From UBA12068 sp964452415 (GTDB lineage: Bacteria; Patescibacteriota; Minisyncoccia; Moranbacterales; GWC2-37-73), in contig CAYVME010000037.1 in the NCBI GenBank assembly GCA_964452415.1, positions 1 through 7,558 of the forward strand: DNA of 7,558 bases, given 5' to 3'. Positions 1 through 5,529 of the stretch are shown here, piece by piece. Numbering within the stretch: the first letter of the stretch is position 1; every line of letters starts with the position of its first letter. A program made the translations under genes and the position numbers. The notes beneath the pieces were generated by a model, which made no database searches, was not told the DNA's origin, and worked only from the letters and a program-made list of their open reading frames with translations.

Positions 1-44
1 TTGGGCTTCTTCTCTGCTCGAGCTTCTGTAGATGTTTTTGCCAT
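1..44 (-). CDS. rpsN: 30S ribosomal protein S14, N-terminal fragment
   Basis: Only the first 14 codons lie in the window; the gene runs off the left edge. Translation from the ATG at 44-42 gives MAKTSTEARAEKKP. This resembles the start of the short zinc-binding (type Z) S14, which commonly begins MAK.S...A...KPK. S14 binds 16S rRNA in the head of the small subunit. Its position directly after rplE is where rpsN sits in the spc operon, and this supports the call as much as the residues do. The zinc-ligand cysteines would lie outside the window, so the zinc-type assignment is inferred. An AGG lies only 3 bases before the start, too close for an ordinary Shine-Dalgarno; another AGGA lies further upstream. 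Confidence 0.7.
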   Translation of the reverse strand, partial: MAKTSTEARAEKKP

Positions 45-99
45 ATACCTAATGTTTTATCCTAATTATATTCTAATTCTATGAATTTATATTTATAAA

Positions 100-651
100 C
101 TAATTTGTTTCTCTAATTGGGAATCCCAACAATTTGAACAGTTCCAATCCTTCAGCTTGAGAATGCGCATTTGTCGAAACTGTGATTTGCATTCCAAAAA
201 TGTGCTTAACTCTTTCCGGTGAAATTTCTGGGAAAATTGTATGTTCCTTGAGTCCAATGTTCAAATTTCCACCTGTATCAACTGCTTTTCGAGAAATTCC
301 TTGGAAATCTCTTGTTCGTGGAAGTGTCGCGCTCACAACTCTGTCAATAAACTGCCACATTCGAGCTCCTCGCAAGGTCACCTTCACTCCAATCTCCATT
401 CCTTCGCGAATCTTAAATCCAGAAATAGCTTTTTTGGCCTTGGTCTTTACAGGTTTTTGGCCTGTTATTGCGGTAAGCGAATTCACAATTTCTTCAATCT
501 TGTCGTTTTCTTTCAAAATCTTTCCGATTCCAACATTAACCACGACCTTCTGAATTCGAGGTACTGCCATGACACTTTTATAGCTGAATTTATTTTTCAT
601 TTCAGCTACGGCCAATTTTGTATATTTCTCTTTTGCTGGAGTTATATTCAT
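100..651 (-). CDS. rplE: 50S ribosomal protein L5
   Basis: L5 binds 5S rRNA and helps form the central protuberance of the large subunit, contacting P-site tRNA and the small-subunit head. The 183-residue product is the usual length for bacterial L5 (about 180). Family signatures are clear: VVVNVGIGK (36-44), TGQKPVKTKAKKAISGFKIR (63-82), the VTLRG strand (91-95), LPRTRDFQGI (110-119), NLNIGLKEH (129-137) with IFPEI following, and a C-terminal LLGFP (174-178). The gene ends in TAG. It follows rplX after a 52-base spacer and precedes rpsN by 55 bases. A weak GAG lies 8 bases before the ATG; there is no full Shine-Dalgarno. Nothing suggests truncation or transfer. Confidence 0.98.
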   Translation of the reverse strand: MNITPAKEKYTKLAVAEMKNKFSYKSVMAVPRIQKVVVNVGIGKILKENDKIEEIVNSLTAITGQKPVKTKAKKAISGFKIREGMEIGVKVTLRGARMWQFIDRVVSATLPRTRDFQGISRKAVDTGGNLNIGLKEHTIFPEISPERVKHIFGMQITVSTNAHSQAEGLELFKLLGFPIRETN

Positions 652-703
652 ACGATTCGCTCTTAAGACTATATATTATTTAAACAATTTCCCAATTTCA
701 GAT

Positions 704-1009
704 TTATATTTCTTTGTTACATTTTTTGCAGACACGAACTTTTTTGTCATTCACTGTTTGATATGCAGTTCTTGTTGCTTTTCCACATCCTGGGCAAACA
801 ACCATTGCGTTTGAAGCATCAAATGGTGCAGGAATTTCAACTCTCTGACCTCGCTCACCTTCTCGACGAGCTTTTTGGTGCTTTTTCACAATATTCATTT
901 TTTCTACCACTATTTTTCCCTCACTCGGCACAGTTCGGATAACTTTCCCTTGTTTTCCCTTATCCTTGCCTGCTATTTTTTTGATGAGGTCTCCTTTTTT
1001 AATTCGCAT
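704..1009 (-). CDS. rplX: 50S ribosomal protein L24 with intact zinc-ribbon cysteines
   Basis: L24 is an assembly-initiating protein that binds the 5' region of 23S rRNA and lies near the tunnel exit. The product has 101 residues, typical for the family. An N-terminal KOW motif is visible around residues 3-30 (KKGDLIKKIAGKDKGKQGKV), followed by the conserved NIVKKHQK stretch (39-46). The C-terminal part carries CPGC (72-75) and CKKC (94-97), a four-cysteine arrangement that can bind zinc and that many bacterial L24 proteins have lost. The start is the only sensible ATG, with a GAG 6 bases upstream. The gene ends in TAA and lies 21 bases after rplN, the tightest spacing in the window. Confidence 0.98.
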   Translation of the reverse strand: MRIKKGDLIKKIAGKDKGKQGKVIRTVPSEGKIVVEKMNIVKKHQKARREGERGQRVEIPAPFDASNAMVVCPGCGKATRTAYQTVNDKKVRVCKKCNKEI

Positions 1010-1030
1010 AATAATCTCGTTTAATCAAAT

Positions 1031-1396
1031 TTATAATACTTCTGGTGCCAATGAAACAATCTTTGAAAATCCTTTTTCTCGAAGCTCTCTTGCAATCGGT
1101 CCAAAGATTCGAGTTCCTTTTGGCTCCTTTTCATTCAAGATAACTGCAGCATTTTCATCAAAACGAATATATGAACCATCTTTTCGACGAATTGCTTTCT
1201 TTGTGCGAACAACCACAGCACGAACCTTATCTCCTTTTTTCACCAATCCTCGTGGCTCAGATGATTTCACAGAGCAAACAATAATATCACCAACTGATGC
1301 ATAACGCCTGCGAGATCCACCAAGAACCTTAAAGCATTCAATGATTTTTGCTCCTGAGTTATCAGCTGCCTTTAATTTTGTTTCTGCCTGAATCAT
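1031..1396 (-). CDS. rplN: 50S ribosomal protein L14
   Basis: L14 binds 23S rRNA at the subunit interface, takes part in a bridge to 16S rRNA, and is the docking site of the silencing factor RsfS. The 121-residue length matches the family (about 122). The fold is recognised from MIQ-T-L--ADNSGAK at the start (1-17), CFKVLGGSRRRYA (21-33), GD-I---VK (37-44), KKGDKVRAVVVRTKK (53-67), the RFDENAAV strand (78-85) and the near-invariant end GTRIFGPIARELR..GF.KIVSLAPEVL (94-121). It ends in TAA. It lies 39 bases after rpsQ and 21 bases before rplX. No convincing Shine-Dalgarno precedes the ATG; the upstream sequence is AT-rich. Confidence 0.99.
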   Translation of the reverse strand: MIQAETKLKAADNSGAKIIECFKVLGGSRRRYASVGDIIVCSVKSSEPRGLVKKGDKVRAVVVRTKKAIRRKDGSYIRFDENAAVILNEKEPKGTRIFGPIARELREKGFSKIVSLAPEVL

Positions 1397-1435
1397 ATAT
1401 CTAAATGTTAAACCAAATTACAAACTAATTTATAC

Positions 1436-1678
1436 TTATGCGATTACGGTGTGACTCTTGTCTTTACTGATTGGTCGACACTGTGTAAATTCAACTTTGT
1501 CTCCTTTTTTGAATTTATTTTCCGCGTCATGAACCTTGTATTTCTTTGTTGATCGATATTTTTTCAAATATTTAGGATGTGTTTTGAGAGACTCAACGGC
1601 AACAACGATTGTTTTGTCCATCTTGTCGCTAACAACAACTCCTTTTTTCTTTGAAACTTTTTTAATAATGTTTGTCAT
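1436..1678 (-). CDS. rpsQ: 30S ribosomal protein S17
   Basis: S17 is a primary 16S rRNA-binding protein of the small-subunit body with an OB fold. The 80-residue product is close to the usual length (80-90). Signatures are GVVVSDKMDKTIVVAVES (13-30), the HPKYLKKYRSTKKYKVHD segment (34-51) containing the basic loop, the KKGDKVEFTQCRPISKDK strand (58-74) with the family's RP-SK, and a short HTVIA end. It ends in TAA. It sits between rpmC (26-base spacer) and rplN (39-base spacer), the canonical L29-S17-L14 order. The bases before the ATG are almost entirely A and T, with no recognisable ribosome-binding sequence. Confidence 0.98.
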   Translation of the reverse strand: MTNIIKKVSKKKGVVVSDKMDKTIVVAVESLKTHPKYLKKYRSTKKYKVHDAENKFKKGDKVEFTQCRPISKDKSHTVIA

Positions 1679-1704
1679 AATAATATTTGTAGTTATACTA
1701 ATGC

Positions 1705-1899
1705 TTATTCTTGATCAGCTCTTTGCTTCAAAATAGTTAAAGCGCGAGCAACATCTGTCTTAAGCGCGCGATACTGCCTATGATTCTTAAGCTGTCGGGC
1801 TGCAATATCAAATCGAAGCTTCACTGCTTGAGCTCTTTTCTCAGCAATCAATTTCTTCAATTGCTCAATATTCATATCTCTAATTTCCTGTATTTTCAT
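1705..1899 (-). CDS. rpmC: 50S ribosomal protein L29
   Basis: L29 is a small two-helix protein next to L23 at the polypeptide exit tunnel, part of the docking platform for trigger factor and signal recognition particle. The 64-residue length is typical. The pattern fits: an N-terminal helix (EIRDMNIEQLKKLIAEKRAQ), then the signature LRFDIAARQLKN (28-39) corresponding to LRFQ-A-GQL-N, and a second helix with R-L-TDVAR-LTILKQR (45-60). It ends in TAA. It lies 26 bases before rpsQ, but 93 bases after rplP because that spacer carries a palindromic repeat; in many bacteria rplP and rpmC are nearly touching. The upstream sequence lacks a clear Shine-Dalgarno. Confidence 0.97.
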   Translation of the reverse strand: MKIQEIRDMNIEQLKKLIAEKRAQAVKLRFDIAARQLKNHRQYRALKTDVARALTILKQRADQE

Positions 1900-1934
1900 A
1901 GGAGTTCTTTTTAAACTAAATTATTATCTAGCTA

Positions 1935-1979
1935 AGCGAGTTAAATGAAAATTAATTTTCATTTACGAGCGAGCGACGA
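1935..1979 (-). repeat. Palindrome-centred dispersed repeat, copy 1 (rplP-rpmC spacer)
   Basis: A perfect 24-base palindrome at 1942-1965 (half-site AATTTTCATTTA) is flanked by GCGAG-type sequence on both sides (1936-1940 and 1967-1976). Read on the minus strand, the 45 bases match 4111-4155 read on the plus strand at 39 of 45 positions by hand alignment, including 21 of 22 in the palindromic core. In the mRNA the palindrome can fold into an A/U-rich hairpin. The flanking GCGAG blocks lie in the same direction, so they do not extend the stem. It has no coding capacity. The spacer is otherwise AT-rich, and its 93 bases are well above the typical 20-60 here, which suggests insertion. Strand indicates the orientation relative to copy 2. 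Confidence 0.75.
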
Positions 1980-1992
1980 TAACAAGATTTTC

Positions 1993-2406
1993 TTATTTTT
2001 CTTTAACTACAAACTTTGTTTTCACATTAAGCTTGTGAGATGCTAGTCTCATTGCTTCTTTTGCAACTGACTCTGCAATACCATCCATTTCAAACAAAAC
2101 TCTTCCCATCTTTGTCTTTGCCACGAAATGATCAACACTTCCTTTTCCCTTACCCATCGGAGTTTCATCACCCTTCTTGGTCATCGGTTTATCAGGGAAA
2201 ATTCTGATCCAAATCTTTCCTCCTCGTTTCACATATCTTGTCATCGCGCGCCTCGCAGCTTCAATCTGACGAGCAGAAATAAGTCCTGAGGTTGTCGCTT
2301 TGAGTCCAAAACTTCCAAAACTAACCGTGTTGCCTGTTTGAGCAACTCCACGGATTTCTCCGCCTCGGTGAATCTTTCTGTGTTTAACTTTTTTAGGCAT
2401 CAACAT
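1993..2406 (-). CDS. rplP: 50S ribosomal protein L16
   Basis: L16 binds 23S rRNA near the A-site tRNA elbow and the peptidyl-transferase centre and is added late in assembly. The 137-residue length is standard. The start MLMPKKVKHRK aligns with the canonical MLQPKRTKFRK, so the first ATG is preferred over the one two codons later. Further signatures: SFGSFGLKA (29-37), SARQIEAARRAMTRYVKRGG (44-63), KIWIRIFPDKPMT (64-76), PMGKGKG (83-89), and GRVLFEMDGI (101-110). Residue Pro83 occupies the position of E. coli Arg81, the residue hydroxylated in that species. The gene ends in TAA. It lies 42 bases after rpsC. The region before the ATG has no strong ribosome-binding site. Confidence 0.98.
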   Translation of the reverse strand: MLMPKKVKHRKIHRGGEIRGVAQTGNTVSFGSFGLKATTSGLISARQIEAARRAMTRYVKRGGKIWIRIFPDKPMTKKGDETPMGKGKGSVDHFVAKTKMGRVLFEMDGIAESVAKEAMRLASHKLNVKTKFVVKEK

Positions 2407-2448
2407 ATGCGTATCTTTTAATTCAAAATGTAAATATGAGCTTGTTTA

Positions 2449-3096
2449 TTATTTTTGGTCAAATACTTCCCCCTTATAAAGCCAGGTCTTAACACCAATT
2501 GCCCCATAGGTTGTGAATGCTGTCGCTTTTGCAAAATCGATATCAGCTCGAAGTGTGTGAAGAGGAACTGTTCCTCGAGAAAGCCACTCTCTTCGTGACA
2601 TTTCTGCTCCACCCAATCTTCCCGAAACTTCAATTTTCACTCCCTTGATATTCTTGTTTTTTTCAACAGTATCCAAAGTTGATTTCAAAATTCTTCGAAA
2701 TGGTACTCGTTTTTCAAGCTGTTCAGCAACGCTTTGAGCAACAAGTGAAGCATTTTCTTCAAATTGTCGAACTTCCTGAGCTTCAACCTTAAGATCAATT
2801 TTTCTTCCTGCAAAAAACTTGTTTTTAATAACCACAATCATGTCACCAATCCCAGTTCCACCTCTTCCAATAAGGACTCCCGGCCGAGATGTTTTGATGA
2901 TCAATTTCAAAGTATTCACGCTTCGCTCGATTTCAACATCGGCAATAGCTGCAGACTTCCATTTTTTCATCACAAACTCACGAACCTGAATGTCTTCTTT
3001 GAGTTTCTTGGTATAATCTTTGCCAGCAAACCACCTTGATTTCCAAGTTGTTGTGATTCCTAGGCGCAGTCCTGTTGGATTGACTTTATGTCCCAT
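2449..3096 (-). CDS. rpsC: 30S ribosomal protein S3
   Basis: S3 lies at the mRNA entry channel of the small-subunit head and contributes to mRNA unwinding by the ribosome. The product is 215 residues, in the family range. The N-terminus MGHKVNPTGLRLGI (1-14) is canonical. A type-2 KH domain follows, with GVLIGRGG (73-80) as the RNA-binding loop. The C-terminal domain shows GRLGGAEMSRREW (159-171), SRGTVPLHTLRADIDF (173-188), TTYGAIGVKTWLYKGE (195-210). It ends in TAA, with little extension beyond the core. It sits between rplV (62-base spacer) and rplP (42-base spacer). A TTAGAGA element lies upstream of the ATG, with its GAG 12 bases away, a weak Shine-Dalgarno at best. Confidence 0.99.
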   Translation of the reverse strand: MGHKVNPTGLRLGITTTWKSRWFAGKDYTKKLKEDIQVREFVMKKWKSAAIADVEIERSVNTLKLIIKTSRPGVLIGRGGTGIGDMIVVIKNKFFAGRKIDLKVEAQEVRQFEENASLVAQSVAEQLEKRVPFRRILKSTLDTVEKNKNIKGVKIEVSGRLGGAEMSRREWLSRGTVPLHTLRADIDFAKATAFTTYGAIGVKTWLYKGEVFDQK

Positions 3097-3158
3097 AATT
3101 TTGTAAATCTCTAATTAACTGTATTTTTTATCGCTTATTATTTTCAAAAATTCCTTTT

Positions 3159-3728
3159 TTATGCTCCTGATTTTCTTTGGAAAACTTTCTTCAAAAATCC
3201 ACTGTCTTGTCCTTTCATTGCTGTTTCTTTTTGAGCAGTCACCTTTTTTACTGGGGCTTTCTCTGAAACAACTTCTCCTTCTTTTTCCATTTTTTCAATC
3301 TCGGCAAGTTCTTTCTTCATCATTTCTGTTCGAGCTTTTTCTCGATCAGCTCTTTCCTTTTCCAATTCTTGCTTTGATTTTCGATTCTTTCCTTCAATTC
3401 TTTCTTCGAGTTCCAAATCAATGTGTGAAGTTCGTTTCAAGAGCAATGTTGCTCTTCCTTGTGCTCGAGGAAGCCATCTTTTCAATTTAGCCCCTTCCCC
3501 AACAAGAATACTACTCACAAACATATTCTCCTTGTCCAATCCGAAATTGTTTTCAGCATTTGCCAAAGCGCTTTTCAGCAATTTCTCCATTGGCTCACTT
3601 GTCTTTTTCACAACATGATTAAGCTGAACAAGAGCTGCGCTTGCATTCATTCCCACAATGCTGTTTGTTACCAAACGAACCTTTCGTGGAGATGTTCTTA
3701 AATTTTTGAGTGATGCTATAACTTTCAT
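3159..3728 (-). CDS. rplV: 50S ribosomal protein L22 with long charged C-terminal extension
   Basis: L22 contacts all 23S rRNA domains, and its beta-hairpin lines the peptide exit tunnel. Residues 1-110 form an ordinary L22: LRTSPRKVRLV (10-20), LLKSALANAENN (50-61), and the tunnel hairpin EGAKLKRWLPRAQGRATLL (78-96) followed by KRTSHIDLELEE. Bacterial L22 usually ends near residue 110. Here a further 79 residues (111-189) follow, rich in Lys and Glu, predicted by eye to form a helical or coiled-coil arm over 113-151, then a Val/Lys/Ala linker and a basic end GFLKKVFQRKSGA. The reading frame is open and the codons look like those of the neighbours, so this is not a frameshift artefact. The gene ends in TAA, 24 bases before rpsS's stop-to-start junction on the upstream side. 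Confidence 0.98.
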   Translation of the reverse strand: MKVIASLKNLRTSPRKVRLVTNSIVGMNASAALVQLNHVVKKTSEPMEKLLKSALANAENNFGLDKENMFVSSILVGEGAKLKRWLPRAQGRATLLLKRTSHIDLELEERIEGKNRKSKQELEKERADREKARTEMMKKELAEIEKMEKEGEVVSEKAPVKKVTAQKETAMKGQDSGFLKKVFQRKSGA

Positions 3729-3752
3729 ATTTTTGTAACTGTCTCAAATTAT

Positions 3753-4094
3753 TTATTTCTTCTTTGCTCCTGGATCAGCCTTGGCTGCCTTTGCAGCATC
3801 TTGTTGCTTCTGCTTGGCTGCTTGTTCAATTTCTTTCTGCATCTTTCCTCCATGTCTCAAGAATTTCCTTGTAGGTGAGAATTCTCCCAATCTGTGTCCA
3901 ACCATTTCTTCAGTAACATACACTGCTGTGTGTTCTCTTCCATTGTGAACCCCAAATGTGAATCCGATCATTTCTGGAGCAATTGTGCATGCGCGAGACC
4001 AAGTTTTGATTGTACCTTCGCCTGGTTTAGCATTAACAACTTTTTTCATCACTCTAGGATCAACATATGGTCCCTTTTTTAGACTTCTTGACAT
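3753..4094 (-). CDS. rpsS: 30S ribosomal protein S19 with Ala/Lys-rich C-terminal tail
   Basis: S19 sits in the small-subunit head beside S13, near the A-site finger bridge. The product has 113 residues against the usual 90-95. The core is unmistakable: MSRSLKKGPYVD (1-12), IKTWSRACTIAPEMIGFTF-VHNGREH (29-55), and the signature VGHRLGEFSPTRKFLRHGG (65-83). Residues 85-113 form a tail rich in Lys, Gln and Ala, ending in GAKKK. The family start MSRSLKKGP fixes the ATG. The gene ends in TAA, 24 bases before rplV. Upstream lies the structured 132-base spacer after rplB. The bases directly before the ATG form an AT-only palindrome (4093-4108), so no Shine-Dalgarno is present. Confidence 0.98.
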   Translation of the reverse strand: MSRSLKKGPYVDPRVMKKVVNAKPGEGTIKTWSRACTIAPEMIGFTFGVHNGREHTAVYVTEEMVGHRLGEFSPTRKFLRHGGKMQKEIEQAAKQKQQDAAKAAKADPGAKKK

Positions 4095-4110
4095 ATATAA
4101 TTATATATTT

Positions 4111-4155
4111 TCTTCGTTCGCTCGGAAATGAAAATTCATTTTCATTTCGCTCGCT
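4111..4155 (+). repeat. Palindrome-centred dispersed repeat, copy 2 (rplB-rpsS spacer)
   Basis: The core at 4125-4148 is an inverted repeat, GAAATGAAAAT facing ATTTTCATTTC, with only a two-base centre. It is flanked on the left by CGTTCGCTCG and on the right by GCTCGCTC, both in the same direction. It matches copy 1 (1935-1979, opposite strand) at 39 of 45 positions by hand alignment. The arms are almost identical and the differences fall mostly in the flanks. It has no coding capacity, and the surrounding spacer is unusually long (132 bases). Its pattern resembles small palindromic repeats of REP or MITE type, but I do not recognise a named family. Confidence 0.75.
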
Positions 4156-4189
4156 CCACTTGAAAATAATTTCTTTAATTAGTTCATTA

Positions 4190-4218
4190 GTTGCTGGATT
4201 GACAAGCAATCAAACAAC
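4190..4218 (-). promoter_or_regulatory. Two-part hairpin just after rplB
   Basis: On the minus strand GTTG-TTT-GATTG-CTTGT-CAATC-CAG-CAAC folds into a 5-bp inner stem with a 5-base loop, a symmetric 3x3 internal loop, and a 4-bp outer stem. It begins 8 bases after the rplB stop codon. No T tract follows, so it is not an ordinary intrinsic terminator. It could be an mRNA stability or processing element, or a protein-binding site in the polycistronic message. Function is not shown. Confidence 0.45.
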
Positions 4219-4226
4219 CATTTTAA

Positions 4227-5057
4227 CTATTTCTTAATTCTTCGTTTTACAATAAATTTATCACTATATCTGTTCTTCTTTCTGGTTTTCTTTCCAAGAG
4301 CAGGCTTGCCCCATGGTGTTTTCGGATATTTAAGACCAATTCCTTGTCTTCCTTCTCCTCCTCCGTGTGGATGATCAACAGGATTCATTGCTGATCCGCG
4401 AACTTCCGGTCTCTTTCCTTTCCATCTGTTTCTTCCAGCTTTTCCAAGTGTTTCTGCGCTGTGTTCAAAATTACTTACTCTTCCGATAGATGCATAACAT
4501 TCCTTGCTAACCAATCGAATTTCACCAGATGACATTTTTAGTTGTGCCATTTTTTCATCAATAGCCATCAATGTTGCTCCGGATCCAGCTGATCGAGTGA
4601 TTTGCCCACCTTTTCCAGCAATCAATTCAATGTTTGAAACAATTGTTCCAGATGGGATATTTTTCAAAACTGTTCTGTTTCCTTTTTTAATTGGCGCATC
4701 CACTCCGGTCATAACTTCCATTCCGGCTTTCATTCCTTCAGTTGCCAAAATATATTTCTTGTCTCCATCAATATATGAAATAAGGGCAATCAAGGCGCTT
4801 CGGTTTGGATCCTTTTCAATTGCAACAATTCTTCCAAGCACTCCGAACTTCTGTTGTTTGAAATCAACCAAACGATATCGTCTCTTGTGTCCACCACCTT
4901 GGTGACGAGTTGAGATTTTTCCATGAGATCGTCCCGCTTTTTGCGTCATCGGCGCAAGCAATGATTTCTCAGGTTTCTTGTCAGTCAAATTGTCAGGTTT
5001 AACAATCGACATGTTTCGTCGTCCTGCGGTATTCTTTTTGTATACTTTAATTGCCAT
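4227..5057 (-). CDS. rplB: 50S ribosomal protein L2
   Basis: L2 is a primary 23S rRNA-binding protein needed for subunit association and peptidyl-transferase activity. The 276-residue length is standard. Visible signatures are KSLLAP (31-36), GRSHGKISTRHQGGGHKRRYR (42-62), the OB-fold region ending in IEKDPNRSALIALI (80-93), GDKKYILA (98-105), SGTIVSNIE (136-144), RSAGSGATLMA (155-165), and the invariant NPVDHPHGGGEGR (225-237), which holds His229, the counterpart of the functionally important His229 of E. coli L2. A basic end KKTRKKNRYSDKFIVKRR completes it. The gene ends in TAG. It lies 29 bases after rplW. A TTAGAGA element precedes the ATG, its GAG about 10 bases away. Confidence 0.99.
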   Translation of the reverse strand: MAIKVYKKNTAGRRNMSIVKPDNLTDKKPEKSLLAPMTQKAGRSHGKISTRHQGGGHKRRYRLVDFKQQKFGVLGRIVAIEKDPNRSALIALISYIDGDKKYILATEGMKAGMEVMTGVDAPIKKGNRTVLKNIPSGTIVSNIELIAGKGGQITRSAGSGATLMAIDEKMAQLKMSSGEIRLVSKECYASIGRVSNFEHSAETLGKAGRNRWKGKRPEVRGSAMNPVDHPHGGGEGRQGIGLKYPKTPWGKPALGKKTRKKNRYSDKFIVKRRIKK

Positions 5058-5086
5058 AAAATTCGGTCTCTAAATTATTGTATTTA

Positions 5087-5488
5087 CTATGCTCCTTGGA
5101 ATAATTCGATTTTATCTCCCTTTTTCAATGTCACAGTTGCTTTTTTGATTCCCGATTTTGTTCCCATGTGACGACCGTATGCTTTTTTCTTCGGTTTCAA
5201 ATTCACGACTGTAATTTTTTCAACCTTCACTCCATATGTTCCTTCAATTGCCAACTTCACTTGTTTCTTGGTGGCAAGTCTGGTGATTCTGAAAGTATAT
5301 TTATTATCAGCAATTGCCGCGTGTGTTTTTTCAGTAATCCAAGGTTCAACCAAAACCTTAAAAGCAATGTTCGAATGCTCTGTTGAAATTGGAGCTTCTT
5401 TCTTGCTAGCAGTGGCCTTTTTCACTGTTTTTTTCACAGTTTCCTTGGCTTCAGTTGCTAAAACTTTTTTATCTTCTGTTGCTGCCAT
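5087..5488 (-). CDS. rplW: 50S ribosomal protein L23 with Lys/Ala-rich N-terminal extension
   Basis: L23 sits at the rim of the peptide exit tunnel and is the main docking point for trigger factor and the signal recognition particle. The core begins near residue 41 (IAFKVLVEPWITEKTH, 41-56), with the usual P-ITEK motif, then YTFRI--LATKKQVKLAIEGTYGVKVEKI, NLKPKKKAYGRHMGTKSGIKKA and the closing GDKIELFQGA. About 40 residues precede the core, rich in Lys, Thr, Ala and Glu; standard bacterial L23 lacks these. No internal ATG marks a shorter start: after Met1, the next methionine is within the core's last third, so the extension is likely translated. It ends in TAG and lies 41 bases after rplD and 29 before rplB. 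Confidence 0.98.
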   Translation of the reverse strand: MAATEDKKVLATEAKETVKKTVKKATASKKEAPISTEHSNIAFKVLVEPWITEKTHAAIADNKYTFRITRLATKKQVKLAIEGTYGVKVEKITVVNLKPKKKAYGRHMGTKSGIKKATVTLKKGDKIELFQGA

Positions 5489-5529
5489 ATATACTAATTT
5501 TTATCCAAATTATATCCTAATTTTCAACT

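Noticed and set aside
182..666. Plus-strand open frames of 123 and 141 codons over rplE, and similar plus-strand frames across the window
   Set aside because: They lie antisense to clearly conserved ribosomal genes, show no recognisable domain, and are rich in Ser/Phe as expected from reverse reading of Lys/Glu-rich genes.
1942..1965. The palindrome between rplP and rpmC considered as an intrinsic terminator
   Set aside because: The stem is almost all A/T and no T tract follows it on the minus strand. A terminator in the middle of this block is also unlikely.
2418..2633. Minus-strand frame of 71 codons overlapping the end of rpsC
   Set aside because: It is an out-of-frame reading of the highly conserved S3 C-terminal region, and the real protein accounts for the sequence.
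4093..4108. AT-only palindrome with TATAAT (4100-4105, minus) just before rpsS, considered as a promoter
   Set aside because: There is no -35 match at a suitable distance and the start codon lies only about 5 bases beyond, so it would need a leaderless mRNA. In AT-rich spacers such boxes are common.
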